DNA of 64,000 nucleotides, from the NCBI GenBank assembly GCA_903825645.1, contig CAIKBL010000025.1, forward strand, positions 1-64,000, given 5' to 3'. This document shows positions 36,380 through 44,955 of the stretch, piece by piece. Each line of letters begins with the position of its first letter. Position 1 is the stretch's first letter. The stretch is from an uncultured Pseudomonadota bacterium. Its GTDB lineage: Bacteria > Pseudomonadota > Gammaproteobacteria > Ga0077536. Both the position numbers and the translations under genes were made by a program. The notes below the pieces were generated by a model that saw only the letters and a list, made by a program, of their open reading frames with translations, was not told where the DNA came from and did no database searches.

Positions 36380-36727
36380 GAACAGCCGTTTTTTGGACTG
36401 TTATACCCGTTTGGCGGCGTCATTATCACTCATTCCGCGGGCTTGTTGAGCAAGTTCCTGCGGGGTTCAATAGGGCACCAGATAGGTTTTGTAATCGGGA
36501 AGAGACCGTAATCGCTGGTAGGGCGTCATGACGAATTCCTGTGGGTAATTTTTTAGGATTTTGCCTTTCGTGTCTGCGGTACCGAGGGAGAAATAACAGG
36601 GTCGGTCGAAATTAAGAGATGGATTTTTAACGAGCCTATCCGTATTTTTGTGGGCGCGGCGGTTAAACATTTGAACCGCTCTGTCAGCCTCGGGCGAGCG
36701 TGAAGCGCTCGTCGAACAGTATTGCAA
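36380..36727 (-). pseudogene. C-terminal fragment of a DDE integrase/transposase
   Basis: The minus-strand frame contains NPSLNFDRPCYF, DTKGKILKNYPQEF and MTPYQRLRSLPDYKTYLVPY, the closing segments of a DDE integrase-type transposase. A stop codon then interrupts, and TPQELAQQARGMSDNDAAKR follows in the same frame. The catalytic DDE core is missing, cut at the border with the IS256 remnant. It is an old, inactive mobile-element fragment. Confidence 0.75.
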
Positions 36728-36736
36728 ACTGATTCA

Positions 36737-37905
36737 TCGCGTTTTCAGTCGAATGTCGATCGCGCCGCTTTTGCCGGCACGTTGCGCAGCGCCAGCCACA
36801 AGCGCTTGATGGCCGCCTCGTCGGTCGGAAAGTGCCCACGCGTTTTGATGATTTTACGCATCTGCATGTTCAGGCTATCGATCGCAGGGGGGGGTAGATC
36901 ACGCGCCGGAAGTCGGGCCGGAACACAAAGAACGGCGTCACGCGCTCCCGGGTTCGCTGCCAGAACTGCACGATTGAAGGGTACCGGGCAGCTCGGCGGC
37001 CTCAAGGGCCAGCGGCGAAGGCCTGCAACACGCGCCGAACGCCATCTCTTCGCTGACGACCGTGTATCTCAGTCGCAGCGCCTGCGTGACCCGCTTGCGG
37101 TCCTTACAGCCGGCGTAGTCGAGACTGTTGCGCATCCAGTACACGATGCAGATCTGCACCGGGGTGTGCGGATAGACCGCCCGGATCGTCTCGGCCGGTC
37201 CCTTCAAGCCATCGACTGCGGCGATCAGGATGTCCTAGCAGCCGCATGTCTCCAAACCGTCGAATAGTTTGAGCCGAAACTTCGCGCCTTCGGTTTGCTC
37301 GATTCACAGTTCCGGCACGTCGCGCTGGCCATCCACCTGGATACCGAGCGCGAGGTAGACGGCCTTGTTGCCCACGCCCCCATCGCTGCGGATCTTCATC
37401 CGCAGTGCATCGAAAAACACAACCGGACACATCAGCTCAAGCGGCCGCCCCTACTAGGCGATCGTCTCTGTCATCACTTCGTCGGTGATCGAGCTGAGGA
37501 AATCCGGGGAAACCCGCGTGCCGTAGCTTTCGGCAATGAAGCCCTGGACTTCCCGCACGCTCAGACCGCGGACATACATCGCGTATGTTCTTCTGGCCAA
37601 ATCCCGTGAAGCGGTGCTCGCGCTTGGGGATCAAGAACGGATCGAAACTGCCGTTGCCGTCCCGGGGTAACGCGATCCGCACGATCCGGCACTCGGTCAG
37701 CACGGTCCGTCGGCTTGCACCGTTGTGCTCGTTGATCGCGCCCCCCGGCTTCGGCTCGCCACCAGGTCGGTCGCCGAGATGCAGGTTCATTTCCGCGCCG
37801 ATCGCCCGCTCGATCACCGCCTACTGGAACGACAGGAACAGATCCTGCACTTCCGTCGGCGTTATCGAGCCTTTTGCCAGATGAGCCAACAACTCCACAG
37901 GCACT
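36737..37905 (-). pseudogene. IS256-family transposase, multiply disrupted
   Basis: On the minus strand the following can be read in order, in different frames: VELLAHLAKGSITPTEVQDL, a TAG stop, then AVIERAIGAEMNLHLG, INEHNGASRRTVLTE, FLIPKREHRFTGF, PHTPVQICIVYWMRNSLDYA and IDSLNMQMRKIIKTRGHFPT. These are diagnostic of IS256-type (MULE-like) transposases. Stops and frameshifts break the gene throughout, and the last part of the C-terminus is missing. I could not find terminal inverted repeats or a target duplication with certainty. Confidence 0.88.
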
Positions 37906-37907
37906 TC

Positions 37908-37933
37908 AGGCCGCGACCCTCGGGTCGCGGCCT
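37908..37933. repeat. Near-perfect hairpin upstream of the IS256 transposase remnant
   Basis: Inverted repeat aggccgcgaccc-tc-gggtcgcggcct (12-bp perfect stem), flanked by a further ggcac/gtgcc pair. It sits directly at the 5' side of the decayed IS256 transposase. It may be a protective hairpin or terminator of the element, or a REP-like repeat unit. It is better preserved than the adjacent transposase. Confidence 0.6.
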
Positions 37934-37989
37934 GTGCCGCTTACGTTCGTCTCTTGCTTGGCGCATATCCATTTTCTTTTCCTCTCAAT

Positions 37990-38608
37990 GACATGCGTCT
38001 CCCACGAAATCCCGGATGGACCCTGGTGGCGATGCCCGCAACCCCCTTCCCCGAGGGGACGCCCTCACCGCTCGAGCAATAGGTCAGACTGGGGACGTCT
38101 TGATGCGCACTCTCTGTCTCGGGCGTCGATGCCAACACCTCCCTGGCTGACGTCCTACAGATAGTCCTCATCTGTCCTTCCTGTCAGAGACGTCACCAAA
38201 CTGGCGCCCCCTGTCTCGGACGATGCCCACGAAATACGACCTCGCTATGGTAGATACGTAATGGTCGGGTTGAGTCGGACACCCTGAGCCACCTAAGAAC
38301 TACAGGTCACAGCGCCCGACAGGGGCATTGGGTAGAACTATGATTCCCGTACCTACGACTGCGCTGCCCTCCGGCATTGCCGATAGCATGGCTCATATGA
38401 GCACCGAGAACGATTTTTTTGCACTATTGTTGCGGTTTTGGGCGTCGGATAAATGCCTTCATCTACCGCGAAGCTGAAAACAGAATGAAGATCCGTCAAA
38501 TATATGATTGGCCCGAGACCGCACTGCTGGTACGATGCGCGCCAATTGACGGAGAACGCCGCTAGGGTGCCCCTCAAGAATCAGTACTTTTTTAACGAGG
38601 ATTCAACC
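37990..38608. other. Intergenic after the IS remnants, no gene recognised
   Basis: About 620 bases with only short open frames. A minus-strand frame at 37941-38171 ends RGKENGYAPSKRRT, which matches nothing I know. The right-hand part must contain the promoter of the small secreted protein gene at 38609. Confidence 0.35.
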
Positions 38609-38833
38609 ATGAAGAACATGATCATCAAAACCGTCTCAGCGTTTGCCGTTGCTGGCCTCCTCTTGACCAGCGTGGCCGCCAGCGCCGAAGATGCAGCCGC
38701 CCCTGCGGCCGCCCCTACCGCTGCAACCGCCCCTGCACCGGCCAAGCATGCTGCCAAAAAGCACCAGCACAAGTGCAAAAAGGGCGAGAAGTGGAATGTG
38801 AAGGCGAAGGCCTGCGAGGCCGCTGCCAAGTAA
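38609..38833 (+). CDS. Small secreted Ala/Pro/Lys-rich protein
   Basis: The protein has 74 residues from ATG 38609, behind a GAGG box 10 bases upstream. A clear signal peptide (MKNMIIKTVSAFAVAGLLLT, cleavage near ASA|ED) is followed by an Ala/Pro linker, a run of His/Lys (KHAAKKHQHKCKKGEKW) and a second Cys near the end (AKACEAAAK). The mature peptide of about 48 residues is strongly basic, and its two cysteines could form one disulfide. Similar short periplasmic peptides are common and uncharacterised. It is monocistronic, followed by a hairpin. Confidence 0.72.
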   Translation: MKNMIIKTVSAFAVAGLLLTSVAASAEDAAAPAAAPTAATAPAPAKHAAKKHQHKCKKGEKWNVKAKACEAAAK

Positions 38834-38874
38834 GACGCGCTTATTGCGTCCTGCCTGCCCCAAAAGGGCATGCG

Positions 38875-38898
38875 CGAGAGGGGCTATGGCCCCTCTCG
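38875..38898 (+). terminator. Hairpin after the small secreted protein gene
   Basis: Perfect 10-bp stem cgagaggggc-tatg-gcccctctcg, 41 bases downstream of the stop. There is no long T-run afterwards. Terminator is the simplest reading. Confidence 0.55.
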
Positions 38899-39317
38899 TC
38901 ACTTGTAAGCTTCGGAGTTCGCTCTCAGACCTCGACCCTAACCCTGAAACCCTGAACCCTGCCCTAGTGTCACCCCAAGGTGCCGCGCTTCTGGCCTCCT
39001 CCTCTACATCCTCGTGTCCTGTTCAGCGCACCAAGGAAAGTGCTGATCGAGAAGCCGATGGCCGCCGCCCGCGACGAGCCCAGTTGATTCGTGCTCGAAC
39101 GACTCCGAATCGTGCACGCGTACGCCCCCGTCAACAACGCCACGCACCTCTTCCGCTTCACGGTACAGGCGGTCAGCGCACTCTGACACGGCCTCAGTAG
39201 CGCTGCAGACTAATCGGCGAGGACTGCCCGCGACTTCGCACCATTCTCTATTCGATCTATCTTCTTGCATTGCAATTCCGTCAGAATCACGACACCTAAC
39301 TTTTAGGAAGCGCCATC
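38899..39317. other. Intergenic, no gene recognised
   Basis: This lies between the small secreted protein and the hydrolase-LLM operon. Frames on both strands overlap and lack ribosome-binding sites. A short C-rich run of ccctaa/ccctga units occurs near 38935-38965 and is probably fortuitous. The operon promoter is expected in the last 100 bases. Confidence 0.35.
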
Positions 39318-40148
39318 ATGAGTTATGTCGATATCGTTGAAAAAGTGTCAGTACCTAAACCGGATCGGTTTTACACGCCGCCGCAGTTCGCAGAAATACA
39401 AGGTATCCCGATCGCCTATCGACGCGCAGGCAACGGTGAGCCGGTGCTGTTTATTCACGGCGCTGGATACACGCGTCGATGGCTGCCGCTCTATCAGATG
39501 CTTTCGGAACACTGCGACTTTATCGCGCCGGAAATTCCGGGATTCGGCGAAACGCCGGCCCCAAAATGGTTCCGCAATTTTGACGATCTTTCGATCCTGC
39601 TTGACGAATTTCTCAACCGTCTCGGTGTCGATCGCGTCCACCTGATCGGATATTCGATGGGCGGCTGGGCGGCGGCTGAATTTGCAACGTTTTATCCCCG
39701 CCGCCTGAAGAGTCTCGCTTTACTGACCCCGATTGGGCTGCGTCTACCGGGCAATCCTGGGGTCGATTTGTTCCAGTTGAGTGTGCCAGACCTCCTGAAT
39801 CGACTCTTTAACGACAAAGTCGTGCAGCAGGAATTCACACCGAATCCGGATGACTTTGAGGAAGGCGTTCATCTCTACTCGGAATTTTCAGCCGCGGCGC
39901 GCTTGATTTGGGCCCCGCGCTACAACCTAGCGCTCGAACACCGACTCCTGCGCGTGACATGCCCGACGCTCGTCGTCCGTGCCGAGGATGACCATCTCGT
40001 TCCCAACGAAATGGCCGAAAAATTTGCCGAGGTCTTGCCCGGTTGTCGGCTGGAAAAAATAGCGGAAACCGGCCATGAGCTATGTCTGGAGCGCCCGGCG
40101 CCACTCGCCAAGGTCCTTAATGCATTTATCGCGGAGGCTGCACGATGA
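39318..40148 (+). CDS. Alpha/beta hydrolase, partner of an LLM monooxygenase (module A)
   Basis: The protein has 276 residues. The triad is visible as Ser in LIGYSMGGWAAAE (about residue 114), Asp in VRAEDDHLVPNEM and His in AETGHELCLERP. The oxyanion segment is FIHGAGYTRRW. The start has a TAGGAAG sequence upstream. The ATG of the following LLM gene overlaps its stop (ATGA), so the two are coupled. The hydrolase at 54153-54950 looks like its paralogue and is paired with a paralogous LLM enzyme. The hydrolase may cleave an ester or C-C bond in a product of the monooxygenase. Confidence 0.88.
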   Translation: MSYVDIVEKVSVPKPDRFYTPPQFAEIQGIPIAYRRAGNGEPVLFIHGAGYTRRWLPLYQMLSEHCDFIAPEIPGFGETPAPKWFRNFDDLSILLDEFLNRLGVDRVHLIGYSMGGWAAAEFATFYPRRLKSLALLTPIGLRLPGNPGVDLFQLSVPDLLNRLFNDKVVQQEFTPNPDDFEEGVHLYSEFSAAARLIWAPRYNLALEHRLLRVTCPTLVVRAEDDHLVPNEMAEKFAEVLPGCRLEKIAETGHELCLERPAPLAKVLNAFIAEAAR

Positions 40149-41455
40149 ACAAGCTACGGTTTTATTTTTTCCATTTGATGCCCTATCCGCACATCCCGCC
40201 GGCAGAACAGATCGAATCAAGCTGGGTCACATTATCGAACAAGTATTACGATCCCCAGCGAGGCCACACCCTTTACAAGGAATATCTCAATCAACTCGTA
40301 GCGGCCGAGCGCTTCGGCTTTGACGGCACGTGTATCAATGAGCATCACGCCAACTTCTACGGAACGATGCCCTCACCGAACATCATCGCATCGAATGTCA
40401 TCGCGCGGACCGAGCATATTCCGGTGGGTGTCATCGGCAACGCCATCCCGCTCCATGGGAATCCCGTCCGTGTAGCCGAAGAAATAGCCATGCTCGATGT
40501 CATTTCTGGGGGACGCATGATCTGCGGCTTCGTCCGCGGCATCGGTTGCGAGTATTTCAACAACGGTGTCGTCCCCGCAGACTCTGTGGAACGTTTTGAA
40601 GAGGCGCACGATCTTATCATCAAGGCCTGGACAAAACCGGGACCGTTCACCTTCCAGGGTGACCACTTCTACATCCCGAATGTGAACCCCGTACCACTCC
40701 CCCTGCAGCAACCTCACCCCCCGATCTGGATTCCGGGTCAAGGCTCACTGGAGACTCTTCAATTCGTCGCCAGGCACCACTACACCTACATGATGGTCTA
40801 CTCACCCCGATGGTTCTGCAAATTGGCTGCCGATGGCCTCCGAGAAGAATGTAAGCGGTTGGGTTATGAGGCACCGAAAAGTATGTTCAATGCGTGCATT
40901 CCGACCTATGTCGCTGAAACGGATGCGCAGGCACACAAGGAAGCCAAGGGACACCTGTCGTGGATCTTCAACACAGGCCTTAAGATTCCGGACCAGCTCT
41001 TTTTCCCGCCAGGGTACATGACGACCAAATCATTCCGAAACTTCACCACGCAGCTCATCAAAGGCAAAGTCAAAGCGCAACACAAATTGTCTTATGAAGA
41101 GCTCGTCAAAGAGGGCTATATCATCGTCGGCTCTCCCGAGACCGTGAAAAATCAGTTGGGCGAATACTGCGAGCAACTCGGCGCTGGTGGCGTTATCAAC
41201 GCGGGCTCTGCATACGGGCCGATGCCCGACTGGATGGTCATGAAGAACATGCAGATTTTTGCGGAAGAAGTCATGCCGGCCTTCCGAGAGGCTGATGGGA
41301 AACCCGACTATCTGCGGCAGGCGCGCCCGGCGCCCCTAACCTCGACGGAGTTCTCGGCGTTGGTTCGTGGGCCGGAGGAGATGCCCCGCGCACGGGTCGA
41401 CGGTCGGGAAGGACTTGTCGACCTACGGTACGCGCATGTAGATGCTAACGCATGA
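40145..41455 (+). CDS. LLM-class flavin-dependent monooxygenase (module A)
   Basis: The protein has 436 residues and a bacterial luciferase-like TIM barrel. Motifs are FHLMPYPHIPP at the start, FDGTCINEHHANFYGTMPSP (the His-rich active-site loop), RVAEEIAMLDVISGGRMICG and PPIWIPGQGSLETLQFV. It probably uses reduced FMN and oxygen to insert an oxygen atom into an organic substrate; a reductase partner is not obvious nearby. It overlaps both the hydrolase before it and the RutA-like gene after it by 4 bases. The enzyme at 52867-54135 is clearly paralogous. Confidence 0.9.
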   Translation: MNKLRFYFFHLMPYPHIPPAEQIESSWVTLSNKYYDPQRGHTLYKEYLNQLVAAERFGFDGTCINEHHANFYGTMPSPNIIASNVIARTEHIPVGVIGNAIPLHGNPVRVAEEIAMLDVISGGRMICGFVRGIGCEYFNNGVVPADSVERFEEAHDLIIKAWTKPGPFTFQGDHFYIPNVNPVPLPLQQPHPPIWIPGQGSLETLQFVARHHYTYMMVYSPRWFCKLAADGLREECKRLGYEAPKSMFNACIPTYVAETDAQAHKEAKGHLSWIFNTGLKIPDQLFFPPGYMTTKSFRNFTTQLIKGKVKAQHKLSYEELVKEGYIIVGSPETVKNQLGEYCEQLGAGGVINAGSAYGPMPDWMVMKNMQIFAEEVMPAFREADGKPDYLRQARPAPLTSTEFSALVRGPEEMPRARVDGREGLVDLRYAHVDANA

Positions 41456-42522
41456 CCCAAGAGGTCCAGCGGCTGCAACTCGGGCTTTTTATGCCGAACT
41501 GCAGCAACATGTCGGCCATCAGCACTTACCGGGTTGTCCCAGACGAGTGGGATTACACGAGCAACAAGGCTATCGCGCTGGCCGCCGAAGCCGCTGGTTT
41601 TGACTTCCTGTTCCCGGTCAGTCGCTGGCGTGGATTTGGCGGCGAGACGGATTATCTTGGGACGTCGCTCGAAACGATGACCTGGGCATCCGCCCTGCTG
41701 GCGGTCACGTCCAAGATACGCGTATTTTCCACGGTCCATGTGCCGGTGTTTCATCCACTGGTCGTGGCGAAAATGGGCGCTTCCTTGGACCACATCAGCC
41801 AGGGACGCTGGGGAATTAATCTGGTCAGTGGCTGGAGCAAAGAAGAATTTGGCATGATGGGCATCGATATCCTGCCGCACGCAGAACGTTATCAGCGCAC
41901 ACGGGCCTTTATTGAGATCCTGAAAGGCCTATGGACTGAGCCGCGGGGAACTTTTAGCCATGAATCATCCTGGTACCAAATTAAACAAGGGTATTGCCTG
42001 CCTCAGCCGGCGCGCCCACCGCCCATTGCGAATGCCGGAATTTCAGAGGATGCTAAACACTTGATCGCCGAACATTGCGACTGGGCTTTCATGAGCATGT
42101 CTTCCCTCGATTCGGCGCGAGCAACCGTCACGGATATCAAGCGACGAGGCGCCGCTCATGGACGCACGGTGCGCTGCGCCAGTTTTCCGTTCGTGCTGTG
42201 GCGGGACAGCGCAGATGAAGCACAAGCCGAGGTGGCGCGCATCATCGCGGCCAAGGATGAAGTCGCCAGCGGTAACTGGCTGCGCGGTCTCAGCTTAGAG
42301 AGCGGCTCCTTTGATCAGTTTACGCTCGACATGTTCACGTTGGGAGCCGGTGCATTTCCAGTGATCGGCACTGCCGAAGACGTTGCGCTGAAGTTGAAGG
42401 AGATGCGTGATGTTGGCCTGGACGGCGTACTGATGGTCTATCAGGCTTACCAAAGAGACACCCGTCGATTCCAAAAAGAAATCATGCCACTGCTACGTGA
42501 AATGGGCGTTCTCTCTCCGTAG
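41452..42522 (+). CDS. LLM-class flavin monooxygenase, RutA/SfnG-like
   Basis: The protein has 356 residues. It resembles the pyrimidine monooxygenase RutA and related FMNH2-dependent enzymes: LGLFMPNCSN at the start, AGFDFLFPVSRWRGFGGETD, VFSTVHVPVFHPLVVAKMGA, DHISQGRWGINLVSGWSKEE and PVIGTAEDVALKLKEM. It belongs to a different LLM branch from its neighbour, so the operon carries two distinct monooxygenases in tandem. Coupled by ATGA to the preceding gene. Substrate is unknown; pyrimidines are not implied because no other rut genes are present. Confidence 0.88.
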   Translation: MTQEVQRLQLGLFMPNCSNMSAISTYRVVPDEWDYTSNKAIALAAEAAGFDFLFPVSRWRGFGGETDYLGTSLETMTWASALLAVTSKIRVFSTVHVPVFHPLVVAKMGASLDHISQGRWGINLVSGWSKEEFGMMGIDILPHAERYQRTRAFIEILKGLWTEPRGTFSHESSWYQIKQGYCLPQPARPPPIANAGISEDAKHLIAEHCDWAFMSMSSLDSARATVTDIKRRGAAHGRTVRCASFPFVLWRDSADEAQAEVARIIAAKDEVASGNWLRGLSLESGSFDQFTLDMFTLGAGAFPVIGTAEDVALKLKEMRDVGLDGVLMVYQAYQRDTRRFQKEIMPLLREMGVLSP

Positions 42523-42579
42523 CGTACAGTCTTACCTTACCCGGCAATTGCGGTCCCTCCGCGAATCAGGAAAGCCAAT

Positions 42580-44001
42580 ATGCGACACCACATACTCATC
42601 GTCGATGGTTCTTCGGAAACTCATCAGCTACTGGGCGCGCTGTCCGCGCTCCCCGAGCACGTCATTGAATCGGCGCTCAGCGCAGAACTGGTGCTGGAGA
42701 CAAATCCCGATGATGGCCTCCAGCTTATTTTTATTGACCTGACAGCACCCGGAAGTACCGGCACGGAGCTCTGCCGGCGCCTGAAGCTCGCCCCGGGCTG
42801 GCAACAGATCCCCACGATCCTCCTGGGTGCCCGGAGTGCGAATTACGATTTCGCCCATGGTTTTGCCGTCGGCGCTGACGACTATCTGCTAACGCCGATA
42901 AACGAGCACGAGCTCCTAGCGCGCGTTCGCACTTTCCTCAAACTGAACCTGCTACGCCGGGAGCTTGATGAACGTACGCAGGAGCTGGTAACTACCCAGG
43001 AAACCTCGCGACGAACGCTCGGTCGTTTTGTTTCCGAGGACGTCGCTAACAATATGTTGGATTCGCCGGCCGGCCGGGAGCTCGGTGGTGAAGAGCGCGT
43101 CGTCACCATTCTGATGTCGGACCTCCGCGGATTTTCGGCCATGTCGACTGATTTAGGCCCACAATCCGTCATTGAAGTTCTAAACATCTATCTTGAAACG
43201 ATGGTTGACGTCATCGGCAGCTATCAAGGAACCATAGATGAGATCATCGGCGACGCCATTCTCGTGATTTTTGGCGCGCCGGTCGCATCGCCCGATCATG
43301 CCGCTCGAGCGGTGGCGTGTGCGCTCGCCATGCAACTAGCGATGTCGTGGGTCAATCAACAGTTGGCCGCTATTGATGCGCCCTCGATAGAAATGGGTAT
43401 CGGGATACATTCCGGACCGGTGGTCGTCGGCAATATTGGCTCAGCGCATCGGATGAAATATGCCGCTGTCGGACCGAATGTGAACCTGACTGGTCGTATT
43501 GAATCCTTCTCCACGGGTGGTCAGATCCTAATTTCAGAGCATACGCATGCCAAGATAGACGTCCCCCTTCGGATCGATTCCACGATCACGATGAAGGCAA
43601 AGGGAGCAAGCGCCAGCATGACGCTCTATGAAGTCAGCGCGCTCGGCGCGCCCTACTCGCTCGAACTGCCGCAAAATCAAGAGGCGCTGACCGTGTTGGA
43701 CCAACCCGCAACGTTTCGTTATTTAGTGCTTGAAGACAAATTTCTTGGCGAAACCAGCTATGAAGGAAAACTCCACAGCTTTTCCGATCGTCATGCCGAA
43801 ATCACGACGGAGACACCGCTTTCCCACCTGAGCAATGTCAAAATGACCTTGGAATCCACGCAGGATGGGTTCCCGGGTGGGGTCGCATACGGCAAAGTCG
43901 TGAAGGAAATCCAAGCTGACACCGCGACCGCTCGTGTTCGTTTTACCTCACTAGACGCCCCGCTTCGCAACTGGATAGACCAGCGCGTAACCGTCACCTA
44001 A
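42580..44001 (+). CDS. Receiver-like domain plus class III nucleotide cyclase plus PilZ-like C-domain
   Basis: The protein has 473 residues. Residues 1-120 form a receiver fold with the putative phosphoacceptor in LIFIDLTAPG. The usual acidic pair reads VDGSSE, and the conserved Lys before Pro is replaced (LLTPINEHEL), so phosphorylation is doubtful. Residues about 150-330 are a class III cyclase with metal Asp residues in ILMSDLRGFSAM and DEIIGDAILVIFGAP and the helix NVNLTGRIESFSTGGQ. The purine-selecting positions look atypical (Glu in IDEIIGD, Pro in AVGPNVN). The last about 100 residues may be a PilZ-like barrel. It follows the LLM operon by 57 bases. Confidence 0.82.
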   Translation: MRHHILIVDGSSETHQLLGALSALPEHVIESALSAELVLETNPDDGLQLIFIDLTAPGSTGTELCRRLKLAPGWQQIPTILLGARSANYDFAHGFAVGADDYLLTPINEHELLARVRTFLKLNLLRRELDERTQELVTTQETSRRTLGRFVSEDVANNMLDSPAGRELGGEERVVTILMSDLRGFSAMSTDLGPQSVIEVLNIYLETMVDVIGSYQGTIDEIIGDAILVIFGAPVASPDHAARAVACALAMQLAMSWVNQQLAAIDAPSIEMGIGIHSGPVVVGNIGSAHRMKYAAVGPNVNLTGRIESFSTGGQILISEHTHAKIDVPLRIDSTITMKAKGASASMTLYEVSALGAPYSLELPQNQEALTVLDQPATFRYLVLEDKFLGETSYEGKLHSFSDRHAEITTETPLSHLSNVKMTLESTQDGFPGGVAYGKVVKEIQADTATARVRFTSLDAPLRNWIDQRVTVT

Positions 44002-44024
44002 TGGAGACGGCCCCCCCGCCGAGC

Positions 44025-44828
44025 TTAGGCGAGCGCTGCCAAGGCATCCACGTTCGCTTTGAATTCATCCAAGGTGGCATAGGCTCCGGCCTGTACAAAG
44101 CCGGTCACACCAATCGCCGCGAGTGCGGCGAGCCGAGCCGCTGAAGCCGTGTACTCATTAAGCGGCAAAGACGCCACCGGCACAACCTGAGGCGGGGTCT
44201 TGCCAGCGGCCTTCATTGCCGCACCAAGCGTCGCGATTGGTCCGGCGAGTTTGTCTGGTTCGCTAGACGTCGGCATCCAGCCATCCCCGAAACGGACCAC
44301 ACGCGCCAAACAATGGGACCCAGAGCCGCCCACCAAGATCGGGGGTAGGGGTGGACGGGGGTTGAAAAGGAAACGTTGCCCGTTCGATTCAATCTCATCT
44401 TCGGCAAAACACCGATGGAAAAAATCCAGAGTCTGGTCCGTGAGCGCCCCCCGATTGCTGCGATTAATTCCGAGGGCGCGAAATTCTGCCGCCATCCAGC
44501 CCACTCCCACGCCTAACCGCAAGCGATGGCCTGACAGCTCCTGCGTTGTGGCAATCCACTTCGCCGTGGGTAAGGCGGGACGATAAGGCAATATCAAGAC
44601 GGTGATCCCCAAGCCAATTCGCTGCGTGACACCGGACAGAAAAGCGAGTGTGGCTAGCGGGTCGAGATAACGCCCTCCGGAGCCTTCGGATTCTTCCCGC
44701 GGGATAGCGATGTGGTCACATACCCAGATATCGTCAAGTCCGGCCTGCTCTGCATAACGCGCACAGGCGGCTATCAGCGCTGGCGTCGACGCGGGTCCCA
44801 TGTTCCGAACCATTATGCCGAGACGCAT
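44025..44828 (-). CDS. LLM-class F420-type oxidoreductase
   Basis: The protein has 267 residues from ATG 44828, preceded by a G-rich box. It resembles the TIGR03619-like F420-dependent LLM proteins: MRLGIMVRNMGP, GLDDIWVCDHIAIP, LDPLATLAFLSGVTQRIGLG, GHRLRLGVGVGWMAAEFRAL and PPILVGGSGSHCLARVVRFG. Whether it uses F420 or FMN cannot be decided. It is convergent with the cyclase gene and upstream of the quinone-reductase-like gene's stop on the same strand. Confidence 0.85.
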   Translation of the reverse strand: MRLGIMVRNMGPASTPALIAACARYAEQAGLDDIWVCDHIAIPREESEGSGGRYLDPLATLAFLSGVTQRIGLGITVLILPYRPALPTAKWIATTQELSGHRLRLGVGVGWMAAEFRALGINRSNRGALTDQTLDFFHRCFAEDEIESNGQRFLFNPRPPLPPILVGGSGSHCLARVVRFGDGWMPTSSEPDKLAGPIATLGAAMKAAGKTPPQVVPVASLPLNEYTASAARLAALAAIGVTGFVQAGAYATLDEFKANVDALAALA

Positions 44829-44955
44829 GGTCAGCCCCCCCAAACCGAGCATCTGTAAACTCGGTTTCTACACTGTAAAACGGGATAGCAGCATGCCACG
44901 TAGCCGCTGCCGAGCACACCCATTGCGCGGCAGTCGGTGTAGCAAGCAGAAATAG

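Noticed and set aside
38930..38970. Telomere-like repeats (ccctaa/ccctga units)
   Set aside because: Only about four imperfect units in a C-rich intergenic stretch; no array and no linear-replicon context.
38990..39090. Gfo/Idh/MocA-like motif (VLIEKPMAAA) on the plus strand
   Set aside because: A single short motif with a stop soon after and no Rossmann start nearby; likely chance.
41452..42522. Pyrimidine degradation gene rutA
   Set aside because: The protein is RutA-like, but no rutB-rutG neighbours exist, so a pyrimidine role is not supported.
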